This document shows positions 12,186-25,000 of a stretch of 64,000 nt of DNA, piece by piece. Each line of letters begins with the position of its first letter. Position 1 is the first letter of the stretch. The translations under genes and the position numbers were made by a program. Below the pieces are notes generated by a model that worked only from the letters and a program-made list of their open reading frames with translations, ran no database searches and had not been told where the DNA came from. Where the stretch lies: the NCBI GenBank assembly GCA_025766275.1, contig JAFKAC010000025.1, positions 1 through 64,000 on the forward strand. Direction: 5' to 3'. This DNA is from Lactarius indigo (taxonomy: Eukaryota; Basidiomycota; Agaricomycetes; Russulales; Russulaceae).

Positions 12186-14165
12186 TCAGGTGCTCCGAAA
12201 ACCCTCTTTTCCCCATAAATCCTGCAATATCAGGTCTTTTACTTCGTCTGGTGCATTTGCGACCCCGGTAAGCCACTCCTTGGCACATTCTTCTGCTGTT
12301 TTACTAGTGGAGGCAGCTTGTATTTGGGCCGGCGGCAGTTCTTGCGTGTAGTAATTGGTTCCTGTTGCATGGACGTTCGAGGGTCCGGCGTTCTGTGGCT
12401 GCCACTGCCGTGGTTGTCTGGGATGGGGCAATTTCGTGAGAGATGGCCTGGCGCGTTGCAGTTATAGCATAACACCGTCCTTAGATCCCGTCACGACCCC
12501 CCTCTTCCCCGTCCTCGTACTCCTGGTCCTCCTCTTGGCGGGAAGGGAGGCTGGTTCGTATACGGTGGCTTACCGTAATCAATCTCCTCCGACCCTGCCA
12601 ACCTTGCCTTTGTTCAATCAGCGGAAGTATCCATTGCCCATGGATTTGCAAGGTTTTGAGGGACCGTCCACCCAGCATTGCCCGTCTTCTTCGGCTTAGT
12701 GTCCTTATATTCATCCACCCTTGCACGGACGTGAATGTAGTTGCGTTGTCGATGGAGGGTTGCCCGCTTCCACTCGTCGAATGTTTCTGGTTCGTCTAGA
12801 TCGTAGGTTTTCTCGTACAACTTCTTGGGTAACCCCTTTGTGAACAAGTCGATGGTCTGGGGGTCGTTGAGGCGGTAGCCGGCCTTCCTGGCGGCTTCTT
12901 TGAATTCGTTGACATATTTGTCGATATCTCCGTCGACCATTTTGAGCCCCTTTCTCAACAGGGCTTGAGCTTGTTCTCGTTTGAGGGTATTGACAAACCT
13001 TTGGTTAAAACCCTCTGCTACTGCGTTCCATAGATCCCTTGTATGCTGATCTATTCCTCATTGTATTTGTCGATTGAGCCATTTGAGGTACGAGAGCACC
13101 CATTCGCTGACCGACACTCCCTTGATATAGGAGAGGAAAAGGAGGCATCGTCGATAGTCGTTTTGCATGACCGAGGTGTCAAGGTTCATGCCCCAATATA
13201 CGTGCCATTGCGTAAGAAATGAGTCGACCTTAGTGCGATCTTCGTCAAAAATAGTGGGAGGTTCACCGGTTAATTTCTCGTGTCCGTGTCCTCCTCCTCC
13301 TGGTGGGCCTCCGCCTCCGCCTGGGGGTCCTCCTTCTGGTGGGTTGTTTGGAAGGTCTGGTGGGTTCCCTCCTCCACCCGGTCTCCGGGGGAAGTCTCCT
13401 CCTGGTGGTCCTCCCCATCCTGGCGGGGGATCGAGTGGTAGTCCTCGTCTCGGTCTGTCTCCAGATGGAGGGTCGCCTTGGTCGGGTCCGATGGCTCGGA
13501 AAATAGCGGCGTTGTCTGCAGTCATTCGGTGTCCCGTCTCGGGGTTAATAGGTAGGAGATGTCATTGGGATTCTTCTCTGATTGCTTCAGCTGCTTCTCG
13601 CACCGCCTGCTCTCTTACAATCATGATTTCTTCTGCCGTCATCGTGGTGGTGGCCATTTCTGCTGCAGGCAATCGTACGTGAATGACTTCTGGCTGTTCT
13701 GAGATGTGTAGAGACTCAGCTCGTTGGATAGTATATTGCTCAATAGGCCCAACGCTTGCTGGTCGATGTTCCTCGCTTTGTTCTTCCTCTTCGGTTTCTT
13801 CACTCACAGCTTCTCCTGTGGAGTGTTCCCGTATCTGACCGTCGATCGGTCCCCAGTCTGCTCGCGAATTGAGTTCTCGTGCGTCAATGTCGCACTGATA
13901 CTGTCTTCCTGCTGGTCTGACGACATCCCAGCGATGGTCTATAGGGTTCCACGTAATTTCTACCCAACACAAATGGTCGAAATTGAACTCAACGGGTCTG
14001 AACCTTGTAGGTCCGTTAAATTCGACGAAATATCCGGTTTTGTCTCCTCGGTCTCTCCACTGGGCTGCTCCCAGGAATCGGGTTGGTACGTTATGGTCCC
14101 CCCTTCGTTCGAGATGATAGGGGTGGAAACTTGTCCACTGTTCTCGAGTATTGACAGTCGCCACA
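12186..14165 (-). pseudogene. gag: gag of Gyp1-b
   Basis: Gag is preserved as blocks at 13562-14164 (N-terminal domain from GTG, TREQWTSF...GYFVEFNGPTRF), 13058-13525 (Pro/Gly linker and FLTQWHVYWGMNLDTS), 12614-12958 (second half of capsid) and 12186-12475 (knuckle CYNCNAPGHLSRNC and the terminal DLWGKEGF). The terminal reading GAG GGT TTT places a GGGTTTT slippery heptamer exactly in phase for a -1 shift into pol (SEHLNPSAWVRA). Several stops and frame changes make it non-functional. Confidence 0.83.
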
Positions 14166-14185
14166 ATTGATTATCTTGGTCTTAA

Positions 14186-14637
14186 TGTAACACCGTCACG
14201 ACGTTAGCTCGACTTGAGCGTGTATGGAGGGGCGACTGTGACTTAGCTAATCACGCACGAGGCGTATGGCACGAAGGCAACTTCTAGATGTTCAAAGACA
14301 CTAGTGAAAGCAGACGACTCTCTATTCTAGATAGAGGCAGAGCGAGTTTCCGAGACAAGAAGTGACGATTGAAGAAGACCAAGATGGCATATCTTGGTCT
14401 TCCGCAGCTATCTTAAATACAAGACGAGCAGGCTTTCAAGCGCTGCTATGAGTCACCGTATCATAGCGTCCAACGTATCGTGTAAGTACTGCAATCCTAA
14501 TACTACTACTACCTGTACTAGGATCGAGTCATCCTTCAACGCCTAACTCCTATCGTAAATGCCGAGTCCGTGACTAATCTACCTTACCGCCGTAGTCACA
14601 ACCGGTACAGTAAGGTACAACATGGGCAACCGTAACA
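14186..14637 (-). repeat. 5' LTR of Gyp1-b
   Basis: 452-bp LTR. Predicted RNA start ATCTTGGTCTT at 14385-14375; primer-binding complement AAGACCAAGAT at 14183-14173, two bases after the LTR end. Confidence 0.93.
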
Positions 14638-14642
14638 TCCAC

Positions 14643-17600
14643 GCTTCTTGGGCCTTCTTCATGAGGCGTTGGGCATCCTCCCTAGCCTCTTTTAGTTGCT
14701 TCAGCCACGCTGTTACCTGAGGAAGGGGGGATGGCTTGTCAGTCCAGTCCGCTTGCAGGTCATATCCCATCAAAAGTTGAAATGGGGACTGCTTCGTATG
14801 CTCGTGTGGCGTTGTTGTGCGCGAATTCGGTGATTGGCAGATAAGTAGTCCAGTTATCTTGGCGTTCGTTTACCCAGAAACGCAGGTACTGTTCTAGCCA
14901 CTGGTTTGTGCGTTCGGACTGCCCGTCTGTGCGTGGGTGGTACGCCGTGGATATGTTCTGTTGGATGCCCAGAATGCGACAAACTTCTTGGGTGAATTTT
15001 GATGCGAAGCGGGGGTCCCGGTCACTGATGCATTTGCGTGGTAATCCAAAGCATTTGAATACATGGGTGACGTACAGGGCTGCTGTTTCCTCTGCCGTTA
15101 TCTCTTCTCAGCATGGGATGAAGACGGAGGCTTTGCTGCAATCATGGTCCGTGACGGTCAATATACTGTCGTACCCTTTTGACGGTGGGAGTTTGGTGAT
15201 GAAGTCCATGGTGACTGTCTGGAAGGGCATAGCTTCTAACACCGGCATGATAGGGTGTAATGCGGCCCGTATGGGCCTCATGTTTACTTTGTTCCGTTGG
15301 CACTCTGTGCAGCCTCGTACATATTTGTACACGTCTTTTTGTAGTCGCGGCCACCAGTAATGTTGCTCTAGGATTCGTTGCGTCCTCGCGATTCCGGGGT
15401 GACCGTGTATTGGCAGGTCGTGGTGGTCATGTATCAGTACGCGGTATGTTGATGCGGGTCCAGTTATCACAAACCTGCCGTCCTTGTACCACTCCCCCTC
15501 TATCTGCTTGAGGCGATGGGGGTCTACCCACATTTTGATCACTTCGTTGTCTTGTTGATGACGTGGTTGTAGCAGGTTTGGGTTCGCAACGAAAGTGCGT
15601 GCGACGTTGAGAGTTCTCACGAAGACTTCGGGAGGTAGGATGACGACTTCGCTGTTGTCGATCCCCTGGTCGTAATCTGGGCGTCTTGACAGAGCGTCTG
15701 CTCTGCTGTTGTTCTTTCCCTTGATGTGGTGAATTTCGAAGTCGTATTCAGAAAGTTCGAGCACCTCCCTTGCGACCCGTCTGCTGATTTTCTGTGGCAA
15801 CTTCCAATATTGCAGGTTAAGATGATCTGAGTAGATTTTGATCTTGTGTGGGGCTCCTGCGAGCAGCAGTCTCCAATTTCACAGGGCCTTGACTATTGCG
15901 AGCAATTCTAAGTCGTAAATGTCATAGTTTCGTTCCGCTTCTGAGAGTGTGGCCGAATAATAGCCTATGGGGTGTCGTTTTCCGTCAGATTTCGTTGTAG
16001 TAGTACGGCTCCCACCGCATATCCAGAGGCGTCAACCTCCAGTTCGAACGGATCTTGAAGTACTGGGTGTGCCAATACAGGTTTGTCTGTTACAAGGCGT
16101 TTTAATGTGTTGAATGCCTCGTCTTCGTCCTTTGTCCAGCACCATTCTTCGTCTTTTCGCGTCAGTTTGGTGAGTGGTTTGGCATGGGTTGCGAAGCCGC
16201 GGATGAAAAGTCTGTAAAAGTTACAAAAGCCAAGGAATGATCGGACGTCTTTGACTTTTGTTGGCGTTGGCCAGTCTTTGATGCCTTGAACTTTTACTGG
16301 GTCCATTCGGGTCGCCCCCCTCTCAAGGATTACCCCAGGTAATCCATCCGTGGCTGATGGAACAGGCACTTCTTGAGCTTGAAGTAGAGGTCGTGTTCTT
16401 CTGCGACGCGTAACACGTTGCGCACGGCCATGATATGGGCTGCCAAATCATGATCAAAGTGAGTGGCGATGCCAATATCGTCCATGTAGACACGTATCGT
16501 AGTTCCGAGGCGTTCATGCTTTGCGATCGTATCGCAGTAGATGTGGTTCATCATTGCTTGGAAGGTGGGGGAGAGTTGGTAAGGCCGAAGAACATGACTG
16601 TGGGCTCAAAAAGGCCGAATTTGGTCTTGAATGCGGCCTTTTCTTGGTCACCGTCGCGAATTCGGATGTTGTTATAGCCCCAGCGAATGTTGAGTTTCAT
16701 GTAGATGTGGGCGTTACTGAGGTCGAGGATAAGGTCCTGGATGAGTGGCAGGGGTACTGATTGCGAATTGTGTGCGAGTTGATGACCTGGTAGTCCTGTA
16801 CTGGACGCAGCTTTCCGTCCTTCTTTTTGATGAAGAAAAAGGAGGAGGCGTACGGGGAGATGGAAGGGCATAGATACCCTTGTCTTAACTTTTCGTCGAG
16901 GAATTCTTTTAGCTCTTTCTCTTCGTTTTGTGTCATGGGGTATATTTTGCAGTTGATCGACGCTGGCGCTGATGGTTTGAAGTCAATCGTGTGGTCCCAG
17001 GGTCGTGAAGGAGGGAAGTGATGCGAAGCCTGTTTGTTAAATAGTGTGCTAAATTCTGCGTAGACCGGCGGGAGTGCTGCTGCCGTCTGTTGTTGTTTTG
17101 CTGATATGGCCAACTCCGTCGAGGTGGTGGCCCGGGCGAAGGTTTCTTCTTCCAATTCCTGGACTATCGCATCCTTTTCAGCCGTGATCAGGGCCCGGAT
17201 GGTGGGCGTCGCGAGTAGTTCTTCGGAGGTTGCCAATACCACCAGTTGCATATCGGGATGCATGGCTGCCGTTGCCCAACTGATGGTAGGCTCGAAGGCG
17301 CTCAGCCATGGGTAACCCAATACCATGTTTTCGCTACCGAGGTCAGTGACCAGGAAGGTCATCTTCTTAATCTGTCCTCGTGTTTTCACTTCTAGGTTAA
17401 CGTAATGAGTGATTAACCCAGCTTTGTTTTCCGTATTGTCTATATTCCATATTTTGCGAGGTGTTTCCAGTGGCTGTATCGGGATCCCTGCTCGGGCAGC
17501 CATGCCTGGCTTAATGAAGTTGTCAGTAGCTCCGGAGTCTACCAGTGCTTTTGTTTCAGTCATTTGGTAATTCGTGCAGACAGTCACTGGGATTCGTAGA

Positions 17601-17710
17601 GATCGATAGTGTGTTGTCACAATTACAGAATTACATTGTAATGCCCTCACCCAGACTGACGGGTTCAGGCGCCCTGAAAACCCTCTTTTCCCCACAGATC
17701 TTGTAGTATG
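14643..17710 (-). pseudogene. pol: pol of Gyp2-b, first part
   Basis: Decayed pol. 16697-17755 starts in the shifted frame SGRLNPSVWVRA and holds the protease (LVDSGATDNFIKPG, catalytic Asp kept) and RT fingers ([19 protein letters not shown]). 16330-16871 holds the rest of RT with [14 protein letters not shown]. 15965-16369 covers the connection and the start of RNase H. 15108-15800 covers the RNase H end (RADALSRRPDYD) and the integrase zinc finger (HDLPIHGHPG, CTECQRNKVN). 14643-15107 is integrase core, out of frame, carrying the TDGQSERTNQWLEQYL region. Six or more frame changes. Confidence 0.85.
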
Positions 17711-19729
17711 AGGTCTTTCACCTTGTCCATGCTGTTGGCTACTTGCGTTAGCCATTCCTTTGCTTGCTCTCCTGCCGTTTTTGTGGCGCTAATTTGCGGT
17801 GCGGGCGTCACGCTGGGTGCTGGTGTTGCGTAACCTGGCAGCGACGGCTCGTATTGCAACGTAGGGCCTGGAGACCCCGGCCACTGAGGCGGCCAGGCGG
17901 TCTCGGTCATTCTGCTGCTGGAGGGGGCGCTAGGCCCCTGCCTCTGATTCCTTGGATATGGTCAATTTCGTGAGAGGTGCCCCGGGGCGTTACAGTTATA
18001 GCACAGGACGTTCCTTAAGTCCCGTTGGGATCCTCCTCGTCCTCGTCCCCTCGCTCCGGGCCCTCCCCTTGGTGGGAAGGGTGGTGTGGGCCAGTCGCGA
18101 TGGGGCAGTCTATTGAAGTCGATATCTTCTGAGCCTGCGAGCCTTACCTTGGCACGGTCTGCCGATGTATCCATGGCCCAGGGTTCATCTGTGGCAGGTT
18201 CTGCGGAAGTGCCCATCCTGCGTTGCCGCTCTGCTTCTTCAGCTGCGTAGAAGTATTCTTGTATTCGTTGAGCCTTGCCTTGAGGTGTATGTAGTTCTTT
18301 TGCCGCTTGAGGACGGCCTGTTTCCAGTCGTCGAACGTAACTGGATCATCAAACTGGAATGCGTTTTTGAACAGCTCCTTGGGTAACCCCGACGTGAAGA
18401 GGTCAATGGTTTGTGGTTCGTTGAGGTGATAATGAGCTTTCCATGCCGGCTGTTCGAAGTCATTGACGTACTTGTCAATGTCCTCCCCCACCATTTTGAA
18501 GCCCTTTCGTAGTATGGCTTGCGCTTGTTCCCATTCCAATGTGTTTTCAAATCGTTGGCTGAAACCGTCTGCTATGGCGTCCCATAGTCCTCTTGTGTAG
18601 GGGCTAATCCCTTGTTGTATTTGTCGATTGAGCCAGTTCAGGAAGGACAGGACCCATTCGCTGACCACTCCTCCCTTGATGTAGGACAGAAATAGGAGAC
18701 ATCTCCTATAGTCATTTTGCATGATAGGGGCGTCTAGGTTCATGCCCCAATAGACGTGCCACTGTGTTAGGAACTGGTCTACTTTGAGTCTGTCGCCGTC
18801 GAAGATGGAAGGTGGCTCGCCGGTTAATTTCTCGTTATTGTGTCCCCCTCCTCCCACGTGTCTGCCGTCTCCTCCTCCACCTCCGCCTCTGCCACCTCCG
18901 GGCAGTCCAGCGGGTGGTCTTCCTGGTGGCTCAGTCCTTCGCAGGTCGAATGGGACACCTCCTCCTGGTGGTGGTGGTGGATCTCCACCAGGTCCTCCCA
19001 CACCCGGGGGAAGTTCCAGCACAGGTTGTCGTTCTGATGGGGGGTCTCCTCGATCGGAGCCTATTGCTCGAGAAGTCGTGCGTCGTCAGCGGTCATCCGT
19101 ATGCCGGTTTCCGGATTGATGGGCATGAGGATTTCCCTTGCCTCTGCTCGTATTGCGCGTGATTCTTCTAGTGCGACTTCTTCCATTGCTTGCGTTAATG
19201 TCGCCATGATAGCTGGTGATCGGATGTGAATCGGTTCTGGTTCTGTGATGTACGTGGACTCAGCTCGTTCGACAAGGAGATCTTGTATTGCTCCTCTGCT
19301 AGTTTCCGTTTGGTTTGGTTCTCATCCTTCGCTGTCTTCCTGGCTTTGTTCGTCTTCTGCGGTTCCTTCCAATACCACTTCCCCTGTGGAGTGCTCTCGT
19401 ACTTGCCCGTCAATAGGGCCCCAATCTGCTCGGCTGTTAAGTTCTCGTGCGTCGATATCACACTGATATCTGGGTCTGGCCGGTCGTACGGCGTCCCACT
19501 GGGAGTCTATGGGGTTCCACGTAACCTCTACCCAACACAAGTGGTCGAAGTTGAACTCAACTGGGCGGAACCTGGTAGGTCCGTTAAATTCCACAAAGTA
19601 TCCGGTTTCTTCTTGTCTTTCCCTCCAACTGGCAGCTTGTAGGAAGTGCGTGGGAACATTTCGTTCTCCTCTCCTTGGGAGCGAATACGGATGGAAATTC
19701 GTCCACTGATCTCTTGTTGTTATGGCCAC
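17665..19729 (-). pseudogene. gag: gag of Gyp2-b
   Basis: N-terminal domain 19322-19729 starts at GTG in an ACC-GTG-GCC context, 20 nt after the LTR, and ends at a TGA. The capsid block 18144-19022 contains FLTQWHVYWGMNLDAP and EWVLSFLNWLNRQIQ. The knuckle reads CYNCNAPGHLSRN and is then stopped by TGA in place of the next Cys. The last block 17665-17910 ends DLWGKEGFQGA with the GGGTTTT heptamer in the zero frame (GAG GGT TTT), followed in -1 by pol. Inactive. Confidence 0.83.
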
Positions 19730-19749
19730 GGTTGGGATCTTGGTCTTAA

Positions 19750-20278
19750 TGTTACATCGTCACGACATTAGCTCAACGTGAGCACGGAATGGCGGTAACA
19801 ACTTAGCGAAGTAAGATTGGTCAACTTGAAGACTCGAAGGTCCAAGTCCCTGCCTTAGTGAATACGCGGAGGTACACTGGCAAGCTTATAATACGGTGAG
19901 TCACGATCGGAGTCAGACACTTCTTAGATAGACAAATAGATGGATAGAGACGAAAGAGGAGAAGAGAAGAAGAGTGACGATTCAAGAAGACCAAGATGGC
20001 GTATCTTGGTCTTCACGAGACACTATAAATACAAGTCGAGCAGGCTTTGAAGCGCTGCTATGAGTCACAGTAAGTAAGCATCCAACGTATCGTGTAAGTA
20101 GCTCGATCCTAATACCACTACTACCAGTATTAGTGGCGTCGGTCCTCAGTCAGCAATCGTACCGTATCTCCTATCGCACTGCCGTATCACCGTGGTTAAG
20201 TCCGCAACTAATCTACCTTACCGCTGTAGTTGCAACCAGTACAGTAAGGGTCCAACTCGTACGAACCGAAACGTAACA
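19750..20278 (-). repeat. 5' LTR of Gyp2-b
   Basis: 529-bp LTR, TG...CA, related to the LTR at 6093-6613. Predicted RNA start ATCTTGGTCTT at 19997-19987 below TATTTATAG; primer complement AAGACCAAGAT at 19747-19737. Confidence 0.9.
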
Positions 20279-21045
20279 CTGGTGCCCTAGCCACTCCACT
20301 TGGCTGGTCACTGTCTTCCTAGGAGGACACACCAGGCTAAGGTCTGTCTGGGGCCTTACCAGCCTTGCCCAAGGCAGAGAGCAGTGGGGCGCCACTTGTC
20401 TCTGCTAAGGAACCTCCTGTGTATGTACTGCCCAGTAGTCCTACTTTCACCCCTACTGTTTTCCTAGCCCCTGTGCTATGCGCAAGGAGACTGGGTCTGG
20501 TAGCCCCTTAACTTCAAAATATCCAGGCGTGCATGACCCACTGGGTTGTGTATTGTGGAGCTTAGCACCAGCTGTCTCTGGTGCTCCACACTGGGTGCAG
20601 GATCTCCTCACCATGGGAGTGTAAAACCTGGTTCAGGCTCTGGGGGGTGTTCACCATTATGGTGTTCTGCAACCAGATACCTGCCTTGTAGCGGCAATGG
20701 GAAAGGATTCAGTAAAGCCACTTGTGGCGATGAGGCAACCAACAGGCCGAGGAGGCTGAGGTAGACAGCCTTGGGCTCTGAAAGCATTCCCTTCACCTTC
20801 CCCTGATGCAAACCATTTGAGCTGTGTCTTAGACACGTCCTGGCTGGCAGCTAGCTCATGGTATGGCAAAGGGACTCTCCCAACCTGGGCATAGCCCTTG
20901 TATCACTGGCATACTATCAGGAGGCAGGACACGTTAGCGTTCTGGCCTTACAGAATCACAGACAGGAGTGGTATCCCCTCTATCTTTGTCTTGCAACTAT
21001 GAAGCACTGTCGCTGACTGCTCCTGGCGACAGATAAATCATCCCA
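20279..21045 (+). other. copia 5' leader, no gene
   Basis: 767 bp between the Gyp2-b LTR and the first gag ATG. No long reading frame and no similarity to the 3' LTR at 25946 was seen, so it is read as untranslated leader rather than LTR. Identification rests on position only. Confidence 0.5.
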
Positions 21046-21945
21046 ATGTCTGGTTCATCTTCCACCCCTGCTGCTGGTGCTGGTGCTCCTCCCAGCCCCA
21101 CCGGTGGCTCTGCAGGAGGCTCACTCCCTCCTCCTTCTGGGTCCACACCCTCCACACGTCTCTCTCAAGCCCACAGTGCCAACTTTGGCATGCCATCTGG
21201 CATCCATCTCACTCAGTTTGATGGCACTGGCTGGAACAAATGGTCTGGGACCATTGAGGCTATCCTCACACTGCATGAGGCTGACGTGTTCACCTTGGAC
21301 ACACCCCCATCTGGTATCACTACCAATGAGTGGGACTCAGTCCAGCGTCACTCCAAGGTGTACCTCCGCCTTTACCTAAAGCCAGATGTCTACTCCCTTG
21401 TGGCGGACAATATTGTCTATGCCACCTTCAAAGCGAAGTGGGACAAACTGAGAGACGTATATGCTGGTGCTTCGGGCAGCACCACATCTTTAACTTGTGG
21501 ATTCAGTTAACACAAGCCCACCTCGACGACTCCGCACCCATGGCCGCTCAGCTGGCCAAGCTCAATGAGCTGAGGGTTGCCCTTTCCAACGCACAGATGG
21601 GTGTCTCTGATGTCCAATACTGCCTCATTCTCCTCCACGCGCTGCCGCCCTCTTATGAGGTGTTGGCCTCAACCATCCTTGCCAGTGGGGCCCCCTCCGC
21701 ACTCAAGCACACTGAAATAATTGCACATAGTGTCGGAAGAAGCTCGCCGTGCTGGGCCCTCTGGCTCTTCCCTCAACAAGGTGGCCCCCGTCAAGTCGAC
21801 AGGCAAGAAGGGCAAGAAGGACCACTCTGGTCTAACTTGCCACTATTGCAACAAAAAGGGCCACATCAAGCCTGACTGTAGGAAGAAGAAGAAGATGAGG
21901 CTGATGAAAGGAGAAGGAGAAGGCAGGCAACAAGGCTGCAAATAG
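21046..21945 (+). pseudogene. gag: gag of the copia element
   Basis: Starts at ATG 21046 with a Ser/Pro/Gly-rich head, then a copia-type capsid: FDGTGWNKWSGTIEAILTLHEAD and the RDVYAGASG region. The frame changes near 21490 and again near 21725. The last block contains one zinc knuckle, CHYCNKKGHIKPDC, followed by a Lys-rich tail. Frame changes make it non-coding now. Confidence 0.82.
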
Positions 21946-22030
21946 TCACATTCTTGTACCTACCACCGCCTCCATTAAGGAGGTCGAAGAGCCCGCCATA
22001 GACTGGGCTTCTCAATCCATTTCTGTTGCC

Positions 22031-25000
22031 TTGTATGCTGCCTCGCGTGTGCGTTGGATGATGGACAGTGGTGCTACACACCACATTACACCACATCGGT
22101 CTGACTTCAAAGATTATACCCCAACTAAAGGCACTGTACGCCTAGGGGATAAATCCACAATAGACCAAGTGGGTGTCGGATCTGTCGTCTTTATTACGAG
22201 CCAGGGTATCTCTATCACCCTCAGTAATGTGCTACACCTACCACAGGTGAAGACGCGCTTCTTGTCGACGCGCACCCTAGCACAAAAGGTGCTGAGATTG
22301 CCTTTGATAGTGGCTCATTTAAAATATCTATCAACCAAAAGTGTGTGGCTAAAGGCTACCTTGAGGACAACCTTTACTGGTTGGACGCAGCCAGCGTGGC
22401 CTCAACGCCCACACAAAATCAAGTGCTGCCACACTTGATATCTGGCATAACGCATGGGAACATCTCCTCTGCGGTGCTGAAGGTGCATGGTCCCTCTGCC
22501 ACTACTGGCATGGACATAGATAGCTCTACCACGGCTCACACAGTATGCCATGGGTGCAAGATGGGTAAATCCACTCGCCAACCCTTTTCTGCGTCCTCCA
22601 ACAAAAGGACAACACATCAATTTGAGATTCTGCACAGTGACCTCACCGGTCCTATGCAGACTCAGTCCTTGCAAGGCTCAACCTACACTGCCACCTTCAT
22701 AGACAACCACACTAAGTTCACTGTGGTACATTTCCTTAAGTCGAAGGACCAGTTTGCTAAGTCACTGCAGATGTACTTGGCTTGGGGTGAAACCCAGTCT
22801 GGCCATAAGCTGTGCGCTCTGCACTCTGACCGTGGTGGCGAGTACATGTCGAGTGTCACGCAGGACATTCTTAAGCAGAAAGGGATAGAGCATCACCTCA
22901 CAATGCCGGGTTCACCACAGTCCAATGGAAAAGCCGAGCGGCTTAACCGCACCATTATGGATAAGGCAATGTCCATGCTTCACACAGCTGGCATGTCTAA
23001 AGGCTTCTGGGAGCATGCAGTGTGCGCAGCTGTGCATATCTATAATCGCTCTCCAGTCCGTGGGCTTAAGTGGCACACTCCCTATGAGCTCTGGCACTCT
23101 GGCAAAGTGCCCGATGTCTCACATCTTCGCGTCTTTGGATGCAAGGGGTACATGCATGTACCCGCTGATAAGCGTGCAAATTGGATGTGAAGGCCATTGA
23201 GGTCACGCTTATTGGGTTTGAGCCTGAATCTAAGGGCTATAAGCTCTGGGACCGCTCAACCCGCTCCGTCCGAGTGTCCAGGGATGTGACATTCAACGAG
23301 AGTAGCTTCCTGTCCCTTCAGGGTGTTGAGACACACCCCACACCTTCACCACCAGTCGTGCCTAGCACAACAGTGACTGCCGTGCCTCACCCACTGGTGT
23401 TACCACCAATGCGAGCCCCCTCCCCTTCACACTCCAGTAGTAGTGAGGAGGAGATGTTGAAAAGCTCTTAGACCCCCCACAAGTCCAACCACGCCCCACC
23501 ACTCCACCACCTGCTCTGCCAGCTCCGCCCACCACACCTAAGCGTGAGCAAGTCACTCCCACTTCACCCCCGCCATGTCCTAGTGCAATGCGCATTATGC
23601 GCCATGTCCCTCCTCCCTCACCAGAAATGCCTGGGGATTTGAGGATCGTGCACACCGTAGTCAGCTGTTGTGTGAGATGGACAATGCACCAAGGCGCACT
23701 GCTCGTGTCCCTGTGCCTAATCCGCGTTACTTCAATGCGGACAATGCAGCATGGCGTGGCAGGCATTTGGGGTATGTGGAGTTATTGGCTGCTGCCTTTG
23801 TGGGCTGAGACCCTGCATCTTATGCAGAGGCCATGCAGTCTGCAGCTGCAGATGAGTGGACTAAGGCGTGTCAGTATGAAATGGACGCCCTAGCTAAGAA
23901 TGGGACTTGGGAGTTAGTGGATCTCCCGCCTAATCGTAAGGCAGTAAAATCCAAATGGGTCTTTAAGCTCAAAGTGGATGGCCGCTACAGAGCTCGCTTG
24001 GTGGCTAAGGGATTCACGCAGATCCCTGGCATAGATTTTGATGAAACCTTCTCTCCCGTCGCACGATTTGAGTCACTACGTTTACTTCTGGCATTGGCCG
24101 CGCTGGAGGACTGGCACATCCATCAGATGGATGTTAAGTCTGCTTTTCTCAATGTGTGCTTGACGAGGAGATTTACATGGAGCAGCCACAAGGTTTCACT
24201 GTCACTGGCTCTGAGATGAAGATGTGTCGCCTGGTTAAGGCGATCTATGGTCTCAAACAGGCCTCCCGTGCATGGAACTTGCAATTCCATGGAGTGCTCA
24301 CTGCACTCAGCTTTAAGCGGATGTTTGCTGATGCTGGCATATATGTGATGCCTCAACGGGAGGGGTATGATCCACTCTTCGTTATTGTCTACGTTGACGA
24401 CATCATATTGGGTCCCTTGCTGAGTGGTATCAAGCGTTTGAAGTCGGACTTGTCTGAACGCTATGAGATGACAGATCTCAGGGAGATAGAGTCTTATCTT
24501 GGTATGCACATTGTGCATGACCGCTCCCTTAGACGCATCAAAATAGATCAGTCTGGCTACATCAAGGATGTGCTTGAACGCTTTGGCATGTCTGATGCCA
24601 CACCACACAACACACCCTTGCCCACTGGTGCTGACAAGCACCTGGTTAAATATACGTCGCAGGCAACTGCCTCAGATATTTCCCACTACCAATCCTTGAT
24701 TGGGAGTCTGCTTTATGTGCAGATTGGCACTAGGCCAGATATCCTTTTGCTGTGTCACGTTTGGCGCAGTACGCAGCGAATCCCTCACCACAACATCTGC
24801 GACTTGCACAGTATGTCCTGTCCTACCTAGTGGGAACTATGGATATGCATATTGTCTACGATGGCGCCAATGGTGATGGCCTTCACGGCTATACTGATTC
24901 CAGTCTGGCTGATCAGACTGATGACCGCCACTCCACCTCTGGTTATGTGTTCCTACTAGCTAACGGTGCAATAAGCTGGTCTTCGTGCAAGCAAAAGACT

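Larger units (their letters stand above)
6990..14637 (-). mobile_element. Gyp1-b, complete Ty3/gypsy chromovirus
   Basis: 7648-bp element with both LTRs and a perfect 5-bp target duplication TCCAC. Order on the minus strand: 5' LTR, self-complementary primer site, gag, protease, RT, RNase H, integrase, chromodomain, ORF3 module, purine tract (AAAAGGGGGTGA next to 7442), 3' LTR. The LTRs differ at 12 substitutions and one 1-bp indel over about 452 bp; all 12 substitutions are transitions in CpG. Many frame breaks make the copy inactive. Confidence 0.95.
6614..20278 (-). mobile_element. Gyp2-b, Ty3/gypsy chromovirus, interrupted
   Basis: Minus-strand element in two visible pieces, 14643-20278 and 6614-6989, split by the complete Gyp1-b (TSD TCCAC at 6985-6989 and 14638-14642). 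Removing Gyp1-b and one TSD rejoins the coding sequence in the integrase C-terminal region (KKAQEAW then IRNKDMPRFKIGDLVW). It is interrupted again at 6613/6614 by Gyp2-a, so its 3' end is outside the window. It inserted into the leader of the copia element at 20278/20279. It is heavily decayed. Confidence 0.9.
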
